Below are positions 24,565 to 36,757 of a stretch of 64,000 nucleotides of DNA, one piece after another (the first letter of the stretch is position 1; each line of letters begins with the position of its first letter). Location of the stretch: assembly GCA_017590115.1 (NCBI GenBank), contig JAGGNK010003335.1, positions 3,534,001-3,598,000 of the forward strand. The letters run 5' to 3'. The translations under genes and the position numbers were made by a program. The DNA is from Montifringilla adamsi. Lineage: Eukaryota; Chordata; Aves; Passeriformes; Passeridae. The notes beneath the pieces were generated by a model that ran no database searches, was not told where the DNA came from, and worked only from the letters and a program-made list of their open reading frames with translations.

Positions 24565-27500
24565 CCTCCAGTCCAGAGACATAAATGGCTTGTTTGAAAC
24601 CTCTCCTGATTTTTACCAAAAAGACCATCTCTGGGACTTCCTCCTGGTCATACATTAATCATTTTAAATTGTCATTTTTTTCACAAGTCATTTAAGAAAA
24701 AGGCATGAAAAATGGAAATAAATTAATGACTTTTTTTTTTGCAAATGTGCCACAGTTGCCATAGTTGGATTTGCTTATGTTTTTATAATATTACTCCCTA
24801 AGAAGGAAAAGCATAGTTGCCTGTTTCCTCAGAGCTCCCTCGAGACAAGGACAGCAGCACAGGAAACATCCTGTCACTGCCCAGGAACTCAACACCAGAA
24901 CAAACAGCACAGGGACTCCAGAGACATCCAGGGGAAACACCTGCCCACTCTTTCCTTAAGAGAATAGCAGTAGGATTGGGATTTCAGCCTGGAATGGGTA
25001 GGATGGCAGGCTAGGGTAGGAAGCTGGGCATTGAAGGTAGGAAAAAGGGGTTTGGTGCTGCTGTATCTGTGTGACAACACAGCCCTGCTGACCTTTCAGG
25101 CTCTGAACCATGAACAAGAGCTGAACCATGGGTACCTAAATTTGTCCCCCTGAAGTCCAACAGAGATGAGCATTCACTTCTCCAGTGCTCTAGACAAACC
25201 AGCTCTCTTGCATTTCCTTAGAGCACTTCTACTACACCCCAGCCATAAATCAGAGCATGTGTGTGCTCTTCCTGTCCTTGCCTTGACTTTGATATCACCT
25301 GCATCTCTTGCATTTAACTATAAATGGCTATTCAGCAGCCTCTGTTTCTTACAACACTTCCATCAAAGAGATGCTGCCAGTGGTGGGATCTACATGACCC
25401 ACAGCAACTCCTTTTTCAGCTAGAACTGTTTTTTCCCTACACTGTACTCTAGTTAGAATGCTTAAGAGGTCCCTAAACTTCACAAAAATACAAGAAAAAG
25501 ATACAATGAACACACTGAGTAAATATTTCAAATGTGGCATTTTGAAACAAATTCCTGAAGCCTAAGGACTTTCTAAAGGTATTTGGTTATTTTTTTATTA
25601 ATATTACTGGCTGCCAACCAAGGCCCTGCTGCAGAAAGCCACCCATGCCCTGGACACAAGGATCAGACTCACAGGTCCAAGTGCCCTCCTGGTTCTTTCT
25701 TTTTACAAACACAGGAAAGAAATGCCTGAAATAAAATTTTCTCTGTGCTCTCAGCAAGAACTAATGCTTACCAAACACCCTGGTCAAACATAACAAAACC
25801 ACACTGGGATAGGGAATGGCTTTTGCGACTGATTTCCAAGTTTTCATGGATGAAAAGGCATTTTAGTAACATCTTCATTAACCTCCTTGTCTACAGCAAC
25901 AATCACCACTGCCCCTTCAAAATGGCTGGTTTTAAAAAGCCAGTATGTTTGTTGGCAGAAAGTAACAGAATGAACAAACCATTGGTGGCACGTTGTGTTG
26001 TACAAGGAGGTCTGGACACAGGTACTGACAGCCAGCCATCCCTTGGAGCTGCCAAGCAGCAGCAGCATGTGTTTTGCAGCTGAAGCTGCAGCACAACAGA
26101 GCAGCACAGGCTGTGCAGGAGGCTTGGGCTCTCAATTGCTTTGTGCTTCTCCTGCCTGGCTACTGACAAAGCCTCACACAGCACACACCCGACTCATATT
26201 TCACCATTTATGCTTTCTGAGTCAGGGACTTAACAGTGACCAGCAGGATGGAATAACTGGGCTCTGGAATTTTTTCAAGACTCCCAATTATGTAAGTCAG
26301 TAACACAGCAGACAAACTTATAAGGGTCTTCAATACTTAATGGAAATAGATCCAGAAGAAGCTGTGCTTTCACACTGCCTGGAAAAACACCTCACTATAA
26401 TGAGCCTCAGAGAAAATACTTAAACCAGAATTTTATTTTTTTCTAAACTATTTCAATTAAGATGCCATGTTGATCAGGACCAGATCCACAGAAAGCTTTG
26501 GGCCACACCAGATACCACTGCCTGCAAAGCAGAAAAATGTCCTCTACTTACTAAACAAATACAAAATCCACGGAGAGAAAGTTTCATTCTACTCTTACAG
26601 GAGAAATAACTTTAAAGACTGTAGCCATACATAATACAACACAGTCTCTTTTCCATTTCTAATCCCCAGACATTCTTCCCTGAGAAGGAAAATGCTCTTT
26701 GAATAACCCATCTCAAAACCCACAGAGATCCACCTCTATTTTACCAATAGAGTGAGGTACATTTATTTTTACATACTTTTCTGAGAAAAATGAAAGGGCT
26801 AAATTCCGCATCTCAGATGTGTTCCCAAAGCTTTGCAGTCAAACTCAGGAGATCCCAACCCCATCATCAAGAGGTTTTTTCCATCCAGTTCTTATTTTCC
26901 AGTTCCTCAGTACCAGCCCCATCCTCTGCAAATCCTTTTGGCACATGTGTCTGTCCAGCAATCCCCAATTTCCAGCCCACAGAACTGAAGGGTTTGCAAT
27001 GACAGCTATGTCTACACAGCTGTACCTGAGACAGATTGCAGAGTTAATGGAATGTAAGGCTGGAAAAATCAGTCCAGAATGAGCTCTGGCCTTTTGCTGT
27101 TTGATTTCAGTCTGTTGTCAAGACAGTTCAGGAACATCCAGCCCAGAATCACAGTTACTGTGTCTGTGGATGGCTCCATCCTGTCACACACAATCCATTT
27201 TGAGCTCAGAATAAAAAAAATTCAAATATCTACTAATTTAAAAAAATATCACATATACAAACTCTGTAAATATCTCAGATTCATTTTGTCCAGTTCACAT
27301 GAAATATGAGAAAAATTCCAGGCACAGGAAAGATCTCAAGAATCTTCATTAAAAATCATACTTAGTTTCTGGTGCCAAATTTCACTTTAAATGCTAGGTT
27401 GACATTTAAAACACTTTCTTGCACAAAGGGCACTGTTCATATTACAAAAAATTAATTAACCAGATCTCACACACTTTTATGTATTGTAATTCATGGATTA

Positions 27501-30229
27501 CTGAGATTCATAATTGAATAATATGTAGATGTCACCTAGAGGTACTAAACCAATTCTCCTACTTGTAATTGCCTGACTAAGTAAGAATGACACTAACTTT
27601 AGCATTTTCTCTCTGATTAAGGCTGCTATAGATTTGTGGTTGCTGCTGTGTAATATAAATCAATAAAGAATAATTTTCCAGGCAGCAAATCAATTGTCAG
27701 TTCACAGACCCTAATACCTCTGTGCAGGATTTATTGAAAAAATGAATGGCAGGCTTGTTAGTGGATGTACAACATGCTTTACAGGCACATAATGGCCTAG
27801 GACCCAGTCCATTCCAAACCCTGCCAAGCTCCTTAACTCCTTCCTTGCCTGACACAACTGTGGTGAAATGGAAGAAAAGTGAACAGCCCTCCTAACTGGA
27901 AGAAAGGAAATAAAAAAAATTGTATTTGTTTTATATTCCTCCATTTAACATCTACTGTCTTGATGTTCCCATTTCTGCCATGAGATTTTAGGGTAAGTGT
28001 GCCACTAGAGAGGCTGAAGTTGTCAAATTAAAATTCATGAAGAGCTGGGATATTTTAAGAGTTGAGCTATCTGAAAAAGCACCAACAGGATGAAAAAACA
28101 CTGGTAAATGCTAACCTGATTGGATCTCATAATTTTTATGCGCTTTTTTTTTGCCATTTTTAAAAAACCAGACCAGACTCCTTTTCTGTATTTCTCTCCT
28201 TGGCTTTTACACAATGATGCATTGTTACAGGCTGCTGCTCCAGACCCAATGGATCTCTTCCTGGATCCATCCTGACAATGTTCATGTTGCCACTTGAAAG
28301 TTAATTTTGTTTTGGTTTTTTTTTTTTTTTGGGTCACCAAAACTAGTTCTAATACATCTCAATGCCAAAAGCAATGTGCCACACAGTAAAGGGCCACTGT
28401 AAAATTATATATAGAAGGACTGAAGTGCCATTTTTGTAGCTACAGAGCTTCCATGCAGACCATGCTCCAGGACTAAACAGAGTTTAGCTCCTTCTTAAGG
28501 GAGGTAAATGTATCCTCAGAGAAAAAGATACTCAGTAAAAACATAGTTGTCGTTATCTAACAATGTACAATAGGCAGATTCTTTATCAGCACAGGAGGAA
28601 CATGTTTGGCCCTGAAGTGTGACCTAAAATTTAAAATTAAATAGGAAATAAAATTAATAAAAATAAAATTAATACACCCCACACCCCAGGAAAATTGCAA
28701 AGAAATAATTTTGAGAAACAGTTCACAAATCTCTGCTCTGACAGTCAATCTGCATCACTGTAATTCATTCTCAAATCACTCAGCACTGCCACTGATGTCA
28801 CCTTTAAAAATGAAAGGTATTTGAACTTTCCTCTATACAAAGAGCAGTGGTCGCTCTCCTTCTTACAAAGCGGTGCAAAGAAAAAGTAAAATAGAAGCTA
28901 TGCACAGATTTTTATGCAGAGAAGGCAAAAATTATGCCTTATGCCAGACTATTATGGAGAAAGAACTTGTCATAAATTCAAACTAGGCTCATTCTCTCAC
29001 ACATAAAATAAAGGTTGAGTGCAACCTTCAAGCAAAGGATACAGAAAATGTGCAGGCATTGTAATATCCACACTCTCCCACAGTGCTGAGAAAATAGGAC
29101 CTTAATTATCCAACACTGTTGTCACCTAAAATAGGAACTAATGCTCCCCCACTGGTTTCTGAAAATCCGTTCCACCCTCAATTCAGTGGAAAGCCCACAC
29201 TGCATAGTCTCACTTCTCATCCTACTTTCAAGGCTCACATTTTCTGGTATTGTGAATTCCATATCTGTGCTGGGAAATAAATAGAATTGGACAAAAAGTA
29301 GTCATTAAACCTTATTTCTCAAACAAAGTGGGCCTTCAAAAGAAATATCCTCCTCCCTCTAATTCCTGCCATTTCTGCTGACATTTTCCATACAAGAGTT
29401 AGACACTATTTAAAATCTGTTTGTGAAGTTTTTCATTAAAGGGAGATCTGTACATCTCAAGTGAGAGAACAAATTATATAGGGGCTCTAAGAAAGAAGTA
29501 AAAAACCCAAAACACAATATATTCAAACTATTAATTCATCTATATTTGTCTTTTCCCACTTATTTTAAATGAACTTATTTTCGTGCAGGCAAGTGCTTTT
29601 CATTCTTCTCGTCACACAAGAAGTCTTATCAGTTAACCCTAGAACAATATGTTTAGTTTGGTAGGGAAGTTTGGAGCTCTCTAACCCATTCCCCTGCTCA
29701 AAACAAGTCCAGTTATCTCAGGTTGCTTAGGATCTTACTCAGGTAAGTTTTGAGTATCTCCAAAAATTACATTAAAAAATCTTGTTATTAATTACAATTG
29801 AAGGTTTTACACAGGGCCTGACCTACAGGCCAAAAATATGTTCCTACTAACATAAAGCTCTGCAGTTAATTTGGCTAATTTCTGTTATTTTAACCATACT
29901 TTAATATTGAGCATGATATTAAACAGTCTAATAGCTCCAGATGGCTGGATTACTTCCCTGTGATATAGTCAATATTTTCTTTTTAGTGAGTTTAAATGTC
30001 TGCAGCTTTTTTGCTCTAATAGGCTCATCACTAACAGTAACCCAATTTACCACTTCTTATGTATGTACATTATTTTTGATACTTAATCACTCAAAACAGA
30101 TCAGAAATGAGAGAAATGGAAGACGTCATCTGCAAAACTACTCTTGTTGCAAAGATATCCAAGATGACAAGGGATTTGAACTCAAAAACATAACGTAACA
30201 TAAACCTCAGGAAGCTTCATGCAGTAATT
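24565..30229. other. Non-coding unique sequence
   Basis: No gene, RNA gene or transposon recognised. A T15 run lies at 28316-28330. Moderately GC-richer stretches near 24830-25080 and 26000-26170 are open in more than one frame on both strands, which argues against coding. The rest is unremarkable. Confidence 0.65.
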
Positions 30230-30480
30230 CCAGAGCTGCATTTAGCCTTATTCTATTTATCTTTAAGGCTTTTATACATATTCTTGTCTATAATTTGCAC
30301 CTCGCATTGTTCATTATTGCAGTTGCGTTTCAGTACATGCCTAATCAAAATAATTACTACAAATTGTTTAGACCTGTGAAGCATGTGGGACTAAGCCTGC
30401 AGTTCAGAAGTCTATATAATCACACAGAGAGCTGCTCTAGAGACTTTTTATAAAGTAATCAAATTGTGAAACTTAGCAAT
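30230..30480. promoter_or_regulatory. Possible conserved non-coding element
   Basis: A 250 bp A+T-rich block without simple repeats. It includes words such as GTTCATTATTGCAG, CCTAATCAAAATAATTAC and CTATAATTTGC and has the texture of conserved non-coding DNA. Nothing beyond appearance supports this. Confidence 0.15.
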
Positions 30481-33400
30481 GCAATTGATTTTGTTGTCAG
30501 AAGATCTACATCACTGCCTAGGACCCAAATGGCTGATGAGAAATTCATTCACCTACAAGCCTGGGAGCAATCACCCACCTACCAAACCATCTGAGGAAGT
30601 GGGGGCTCTGTTTTAAATGAGTCTCCTAATTACCTGCAATGAATTGGTACAGCAAAACAGGCAACACTGAGGAATATGCATTTTACTCAACAGCATCTTT
30701 TTCATTTCTCATTGGCACTTCTTTCTCAAATAAAACCCCTTTTTTCAAACCATGTCAGAGAAGACACATGATGAGTTGTAGCATTCAATGAGAAGCTGCT
30801 TCATTAACAACTGAGTTATGTGACATCCCTTTCATGCCTTGCTGTGTGACTGCAGCATCGTGTCAAGACAAATCCTAACACAATGCATCAGCCCAGGTGG
30901 ATATAGAGATGCTGCTTTCAGAAGCCTGCTGTCAGGACAGGATTCTGTATTTTTTGTTCTGTAGGTTGTCCTCGCTGAAGGCTGCACAGGTCCCTCAAAT
31001 TCATCTTGGCAGGCCACACACTGACTGAGACATCCTACTGCACCACTAATGAGCAGTAACATGGCACAGAACTGTTTGAAGTACAGTTGTGGACAGTACC
31101 ACATTACTGTAAACAACTATGATTCCTTCTCAACTTGGGGTGATGCATTTTGTTGGGGTTTGTCTTGACAAGATGTTGCAGTCGTATAGCTCACAGAATC
31201 CATTCTCACATTTGCCACTGACTCCAGTATGTATAATTCCCTGCTTTTTCAGACACTTTGTTCATCAGAAAACAGTCATATAAATGAGCCTTTTGTTTTC
31301 TCAGCCCTTATGTACACACTGATTAAATTCCTCTCCGGTTCTCTTGGATAAAGACAGTGGACTGCAATCCCTGAATCCCTCAGTATAAAATGTATTTGAC
31401 TTTGTTCTGTGAACTACCTCCAACAATTCAATGCCATTCCTAAACTGTGTATTTTTTAATAGCCACTGTATTCTCATCAAGTAATCTTCATTACTAGTAT
31501 TATTCTCCTTGTCAAAACACTAATAATTTCCTATGCTTCCAGAGATGGGCTGATGAGACTAGGATTCAGGCAAATCCTTCAACTCTGAGTTTGAATCCTT
31601 TCCAGATCAGTTCTCTGCCCTAGAAAGAAAACTAATTTTCATTTAAGTATATAAAAAACACATTGCTTTCTCATACGCTCCTTTTCAAGTGAAAAAATAG
31701 CTCTCTTATCAGCAGTTCCTAATGTTATTTACCATTTTACAATTGCTGGGCCCTTTGTGAATATCACCAGTGTTAATACTCTCTTTTGATGGCCATTTCC
31801 CTTCTTTCCCTCTCTTTTTGCCAATATTCCACTCTGACCTTCCTCCCATCCCCACAATCCATCCACCTACCTTACCTGAATACCAAAGTCTGTGCCTATA
31901 GAGAGCAGCCTAAACAGGCTCCTCTGGCTGTTGTAGGTGTATATTCATATTCTCTCAAACTGTTACAGTTTCTTGCCCAGTGAGCTACCATTTTAACCAG
32001 TCTTTTCAAAGAAAGCAACTATTAGAATAAAAGAGGCTCATTCCCAGCTCTACAAGATGATGCCCAACCTGAAGACAATTTTTACAAAGGCTAAATCATT
32101 CCCTACCTTTTAGTTACTGTTCATCACAATGCCAACTTTCATGTTTTTTCGTAAGTACTTTTATTACATCTTTCTTTCTCGTTCTCCTTTAAATAAAAGC
32201 CCTGGAAACCTATGGTTGCATAGCTTGCCCACAACCCACAATTTATGGATGCTACTTGCAACTTTCAAAAGCTTTTAAAAATAGCACTGAATCTATTATT
32301 GTGAATTACAGTAATTGCAGCAAAGATTTAAGAGGCACTTTGAGAAATTTCAATTTCATGGTATGCTTCTGAACCCACTTCCTTGGCATCTTGGGGAAAA
32401 TGCAGATATTTTTTTCTGAAAGAACTTTTCTTCCTGCCTTTTTGAGTAAAATTTTATATGAAACTCCAGTATCCAGAGTTCTCTTAACAAAAAGAGACTG
32501 CTGAGTTTCCAATCCCAAGTGCAACAGAGGCCAATATGGTACAAGACTTGAGTGATGCCATGATGATTTTTTTGCCTTTTGTTTTTATATACCCTTTTAT
32601 ACCCTTAGCATACATTGTAATTCTTTAAGTCTGATATTTTAGCGTAGTCTTGCTATTCTGCTAGGCAAGACCAAACACTCTAAAGGCCTCACAGCTGGAG
32701 GCCAGCAAGCCTTACACTGTCTTGAGAAACCAAGGTTCTCTCTAGAACAGGTTTTGTAGACCAGGATTAAGCCCCATCTGGGGGTAACAGTTTAGGGAAA
32801 TGTCAAGCCATACATTTAAGTTTCTCATTGGGGAATCTTTGTCAGACATGATATTTTTCAAGGTCTATACAATTGTATACACAGTACACCAGGTGTATAT
32901 TTTGGCATTTTCCACCTTGACCGATTGTTGCACTTAAGGATCCTTATTAAATACCAAGGTAAAAACCCTTCTGCCCCTTAACTGCATCTGGCTCATAATT
33001 CTAGGGCCAAGAAAAGGTCTTGAGAGACTCCCCTCAGCTATATGGGTGCAAACCAGAGAGCAGCCCCATTGATAGAGAACAGCTATTGGGATCTCAATTT
33101 CCTTCAGCTTCCCAGGAATTTCTTTTTCCAAGGTTTCCAGCTGAAAGGCCTGATGTGGTCAGTATATTCTTAGATGAACATCAAAACCCATATTGGAATA
33201 TGCTATTCATAAGAACATCAATAGATATGGGCTGAAGAAGTACAAGTTTGTTGATATATAGAACTGGAAGAAACATTGGAGGAGCTCTCCAGCTTCCCCT
33301 ACACAGCCTCCCAGTATTGGATTACTGGTACAATACTGGAACTTTTTCAGCTTTAGATTCCATCCAGATGATTTCCCTTAAATTCAGCTTATACCACCTC

Positions 33401-36343
33401 TCCCACTGAAGCTGAAACATTACACTTGGTTTGAAGGAAATGGAATTATATTTTTGCTTTTGAGTTTAAATCAAATGGGGGATAAATCAGAAGTAGTAAA
33501 TTCCTTCTATGTAGCCACAGTGGCAGTAGCAGAGTGATGCAGCAGCAGCAGTGCCTTGTCCCTAAAATGCAAGAAACTTTTAGGAGGGAAAGAAGTGATC
33601 ATAGAACCATTGGCTTGGCTTCCGATTTGTGAGCTACTTGCAAGGCAGTTTCATTGATGGCTCATCAAGCTTTAAATTACTGATTTAGGAGCAATCATGT
33701 TGTCCACATACCAGGAGGATTAGCTATTAACATAGGAACAGGAGCTGAATCTCACTCTTCTGTCTCTCTTCTCCTTCCCTCACACTACAGATATTTTAAT
33801 TCTCATGTTTGGATGAACAACTTGCAGAGTCTTGATAATACCAACATTCAAATAACAGATTCACACAACTGCTCTGCTGATAAGGCTCCAACACAATAGC
33901 ATCAGCTGGTGTTAGACTTGGTCTAAGTTTTCCTCTTCAGGGGCTTTTGAAGTGAATTCCCTATCAAAATTGTAGTGCCATGATCCTGAACACTCTCCCT
34001 TCCCTGAAATTGCCAGCTGCAGGAAGGACAGATGGCCTTCTAACTTTGTCTTCTCTGCAAATGAGTCAACAAATGAAGGACTCTCTTGGTTTTTTTAATT
34101 AAAAGAAGGTTTGCAATCCTTCTAGACACACAAATTAAAAAAAAAATCAAAAAGTATGTATTTTTTTTCCTTTGGTGATGAAACAGACATGAACCAGAGG
34201 ACAAGATGGGAGCAGAATGGGCAAAAGGTTGTGGAGAGAGCAGGAGAGAAACACGCTTAGGATGTGTTCCTGCTTCAGCAGTAAATGCAGTGAAGCCTAT
34301 GAAATAAGAGTGAACATGACCTAATTAACAGTCTAATTCTTGTTACAACAGCATGGCAACAGCACGATAGAGGGATTCCTTCCTCACCCTCATCTCTCCT
34401 TCATTTCTTTGGCTACCAGCACAAGAGAAATAAACTTGCCTGTTTCAGGGCTGGGCTTGCCTCTGTTACTCTGACACACACAGACTCCAAGGCACAGCAG
34501 CTCCCAAAATGCTCTTCCTCTACTTCAGTGTTTGCTAGAGCATGACAGGGGCTGTTGAATAAGCTCTTTCTGAAGAAAACACATTTAACAAAGCACATTT
34601 TCTCCTCAAGGTTTGTTGATTTTTCTTCTCCTTACTGCTCTCTTAATGAAAAAATAACTACATTGCCCACATACTGTAAATACTAGCAAGTGCTTCTGCT
34701 CTGTTTTGTATGTCTCAGGTTCATGTAAATTTTGACAGTGACAAGAAAGCTTGCTCTGTCCCGTGGCATTTTGTCATTTTAATTTCTCCAGATGTTGTGG
34801 ATTTTATTTTACCATCGAGTGGGCTTACTTAAAAGATTCCCTAAGGAAGAGGAATCTGGAGTCCCCTCCCCTGCCTTAGGGTAGCTTAAACTATAGGGCA
34901 AGTCTGGTTTTCTCAACGCACTTTTTTCCCAAGCTATGTGACAATGGGATCTATAGTCAGAAAGCTGCAGCTTAGCTTATTTCTTAAGCAGTGTTCCTCA
35001 CCTACAAATGTTTGTTTTCCAATGGCCTTACTCCTTTCTTGAAAGCAATGTACTATAAAACCTAGAACAACATGCTTCCATTCAAAACCAGCCATCACTG
35101 CTTTACAAAGCAATTCTGTTGCTGAATCAATATTTTTGTGCTCTCCTACTACTAGAAATGCCAGTATTTTTAGAGCTGCCAAAACACTGAAATGTCATTT
35201 TCAGATGAAGATCTAGATCATGATCTCCATTACACCTGTATAACTACGTGTCAGCAGAATCACTCAGGATTTGCAAAATAAATTGCTCAAAATACAGCCT
35301 CATCATCTTATTTATTTTCTGCCTTTTCTCTGAAGGCATTTTTTGAACCCCTGATCATGAGAAAAGGTAAGAAGTCAGAAACCTGACTCCTATTAGGAGA
35401 GCCATTATTGCTTCTTAATGCTAGACTGCCCAACCTGCCTGCAGGTGTTACAGCTCTGCTGCAGCAGTGGGCAGGAGCATCAGCAAAGGAGCTCCAGCTG
35501 GTCTGCTGACCAAACACCTTCCAGCAAACACAGGGCTCCTTTTGATCTTACTCCCCAGCTTTCATTCTATCATTTGTTTTCTCCTCCTCCTGTAATATTG
35601 TCCCACTTTCTGGCAATCTACTATTCCTGATAGGGGTCCTGTGACTTTCTGAATCTAATAATCCAGAGAACAAATAATTTACTTCAAAGTTCATTTTTGA
35701 CTCCAGTACAGCTGTTTTTTCATCACTTCATACCTTGTTGCATGGTTGCACATCCAGTAAAGACACAGCTTTTAAATTATGACCTTGCTACTCCACAGGT
35801 AGTAGCAAGAAAGAGTGACTAGAATACATCCAAAAAGATAATGACTAACAACCCAACCAGATAAAACTGAAAGGAAGTAGGGGAAGGAAGGAACAAGTAA
35901 TTATTTTTTCCCCCACCTGTCTACACCCTACTACTCTCATCATCATCACAAAGGCTAATAGAAAGGGAATTAGAAGCCAGAGAAGAGCTCTTGCATGGAG
36001 TGAAGGCCAGACACAGCTGGATCCAACAAGCCAGCTCACAGCCTCTTGGGTCAGCAGATAACCAGCAGCTCTCTGAAGAGAGCTAATTAATATTTTTGGT
36101 GCATGACCATGCTCTTCAGTTTTAATTGGTGACAAGTGAGCGACTAAAAGAATTGTAAGTGGAATTTCATTTATCTGTATAGAGCAGATCAATATTCACT
36201 CAGCATGCAACAACTCCTCGCATCTCAACAGGATGAAATTGTCAGTCAGCGGCACACTTTAGTTATTGTTAGAATGTTTCTAGCTAAATTATTCAACTTC
36301 TCAAAAGGCCATCTGACAAATGTTTATTTCTTCATAATTTTGC
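30481..36343. other. Non-coding unique sequence with a possible CR1 tail
   Basis: No gene recognised. CAG-rich words occur at 33518-33553. A stretch at about 33255-33300 vaguely resembles the 3' end of an old CR1 read in antisense. GC-richer stretches near 34440-34520 and 35430-35520 show no motif. Confidence 0.6.
33255..33300 (-). mobile_element. Possible degraded CR1 LINE 3' end
   Basis: The run beginning AGAACTGGAAG and followed by GGAGCTCTCCAGCTTCCCC resembles the antisense 3' end of older CR1 LINEs (roughly, a GAACTGGAAGGGACC-type start followed by a CCAGTCCCCTGC-type word). The match is partial and no tail repeat (ATTCTATGAT-type) is visible. It may be chance. Confidence 0.2.
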
Positions 36344-36757
36344 TGTTTAGGGCTGGGTAGAGTTAATTTTCTTCACAGTAGCTGGTATGGACTGTGTTTT
36401 CCATTTGGGCTGGGAGCAGTGCTGATAACACAGGGTTATTTTGGTTACTGCTGAGCAGGGCTTGTACAGTCAAGGACTTGTCTTCTCCTCACTCTACCCC
36501 ACCAGTGAGGAAGATGGGGATGCACAAGGAGCTGGGAGGGGACACAGCTGGAACAGCTGATCCCAAATGGCCAAAGGGGTATTCCAGACCATGGCATCAT
36601 GCTCAGCAATAAACTGTGGCAAAGTTGTCCAGAGGCTGCCGCTCTGGGACTGTCTGGGTATCATTTGGTTGGTGGGGAGAAATTGTTTTATGCTGGGAGG
36701 GGGAAGGAGCCAGTGACTGTGTTAGGCTTCGTTACCAGCTGAGGCTTAACCACAACA
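36344..36757 (+). mobile_element. Avian ERVL-type solo LTR with internal deletion
   Basis: Recognised as a member of a very abundant bird ERVL LTR family (TguLTR5-like). It opens with TGTTTAGGGCTGGGTAGAG, then TTAATTTTCTTCACAGTAGC and the GAGCTGGGAGGGGACACAGC block. The GCTCAGCAATAAACTGTGG box follows, with AATAAA at 36608-36613. It ends in the AGGCTTAACCACAACA terminus. About 414 bp remain. Relative to the family as I remember it, the T-rich R/U5 segment is missing: text jumps at about 36693 from the AATTGTTTTATGC part to the GGGAGGGGGAAGGAGC part. No internal retroviral sequence flanks it, so it is a solo LTR. No clean 5 bp duplication is seen (TTTGC before, ATCCT after), consistent with age or slightly wrong ends. 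The exact subfamily is uncertain. Confidence 0.85.

Noticed and set aside
24305..24655. Phenylalanine/valine-rich minus-strand frames resembling membrane segments.
   Set aside because: They are the complement of the A/C-rich low-complexity tract, not membrane proteins.
33590..33630. ATCATAGAACCATTGG resembling the common antisense start of avian CR1 elements.
   Set aside because: Only a short partial match with no continuation into CR1 sequence.
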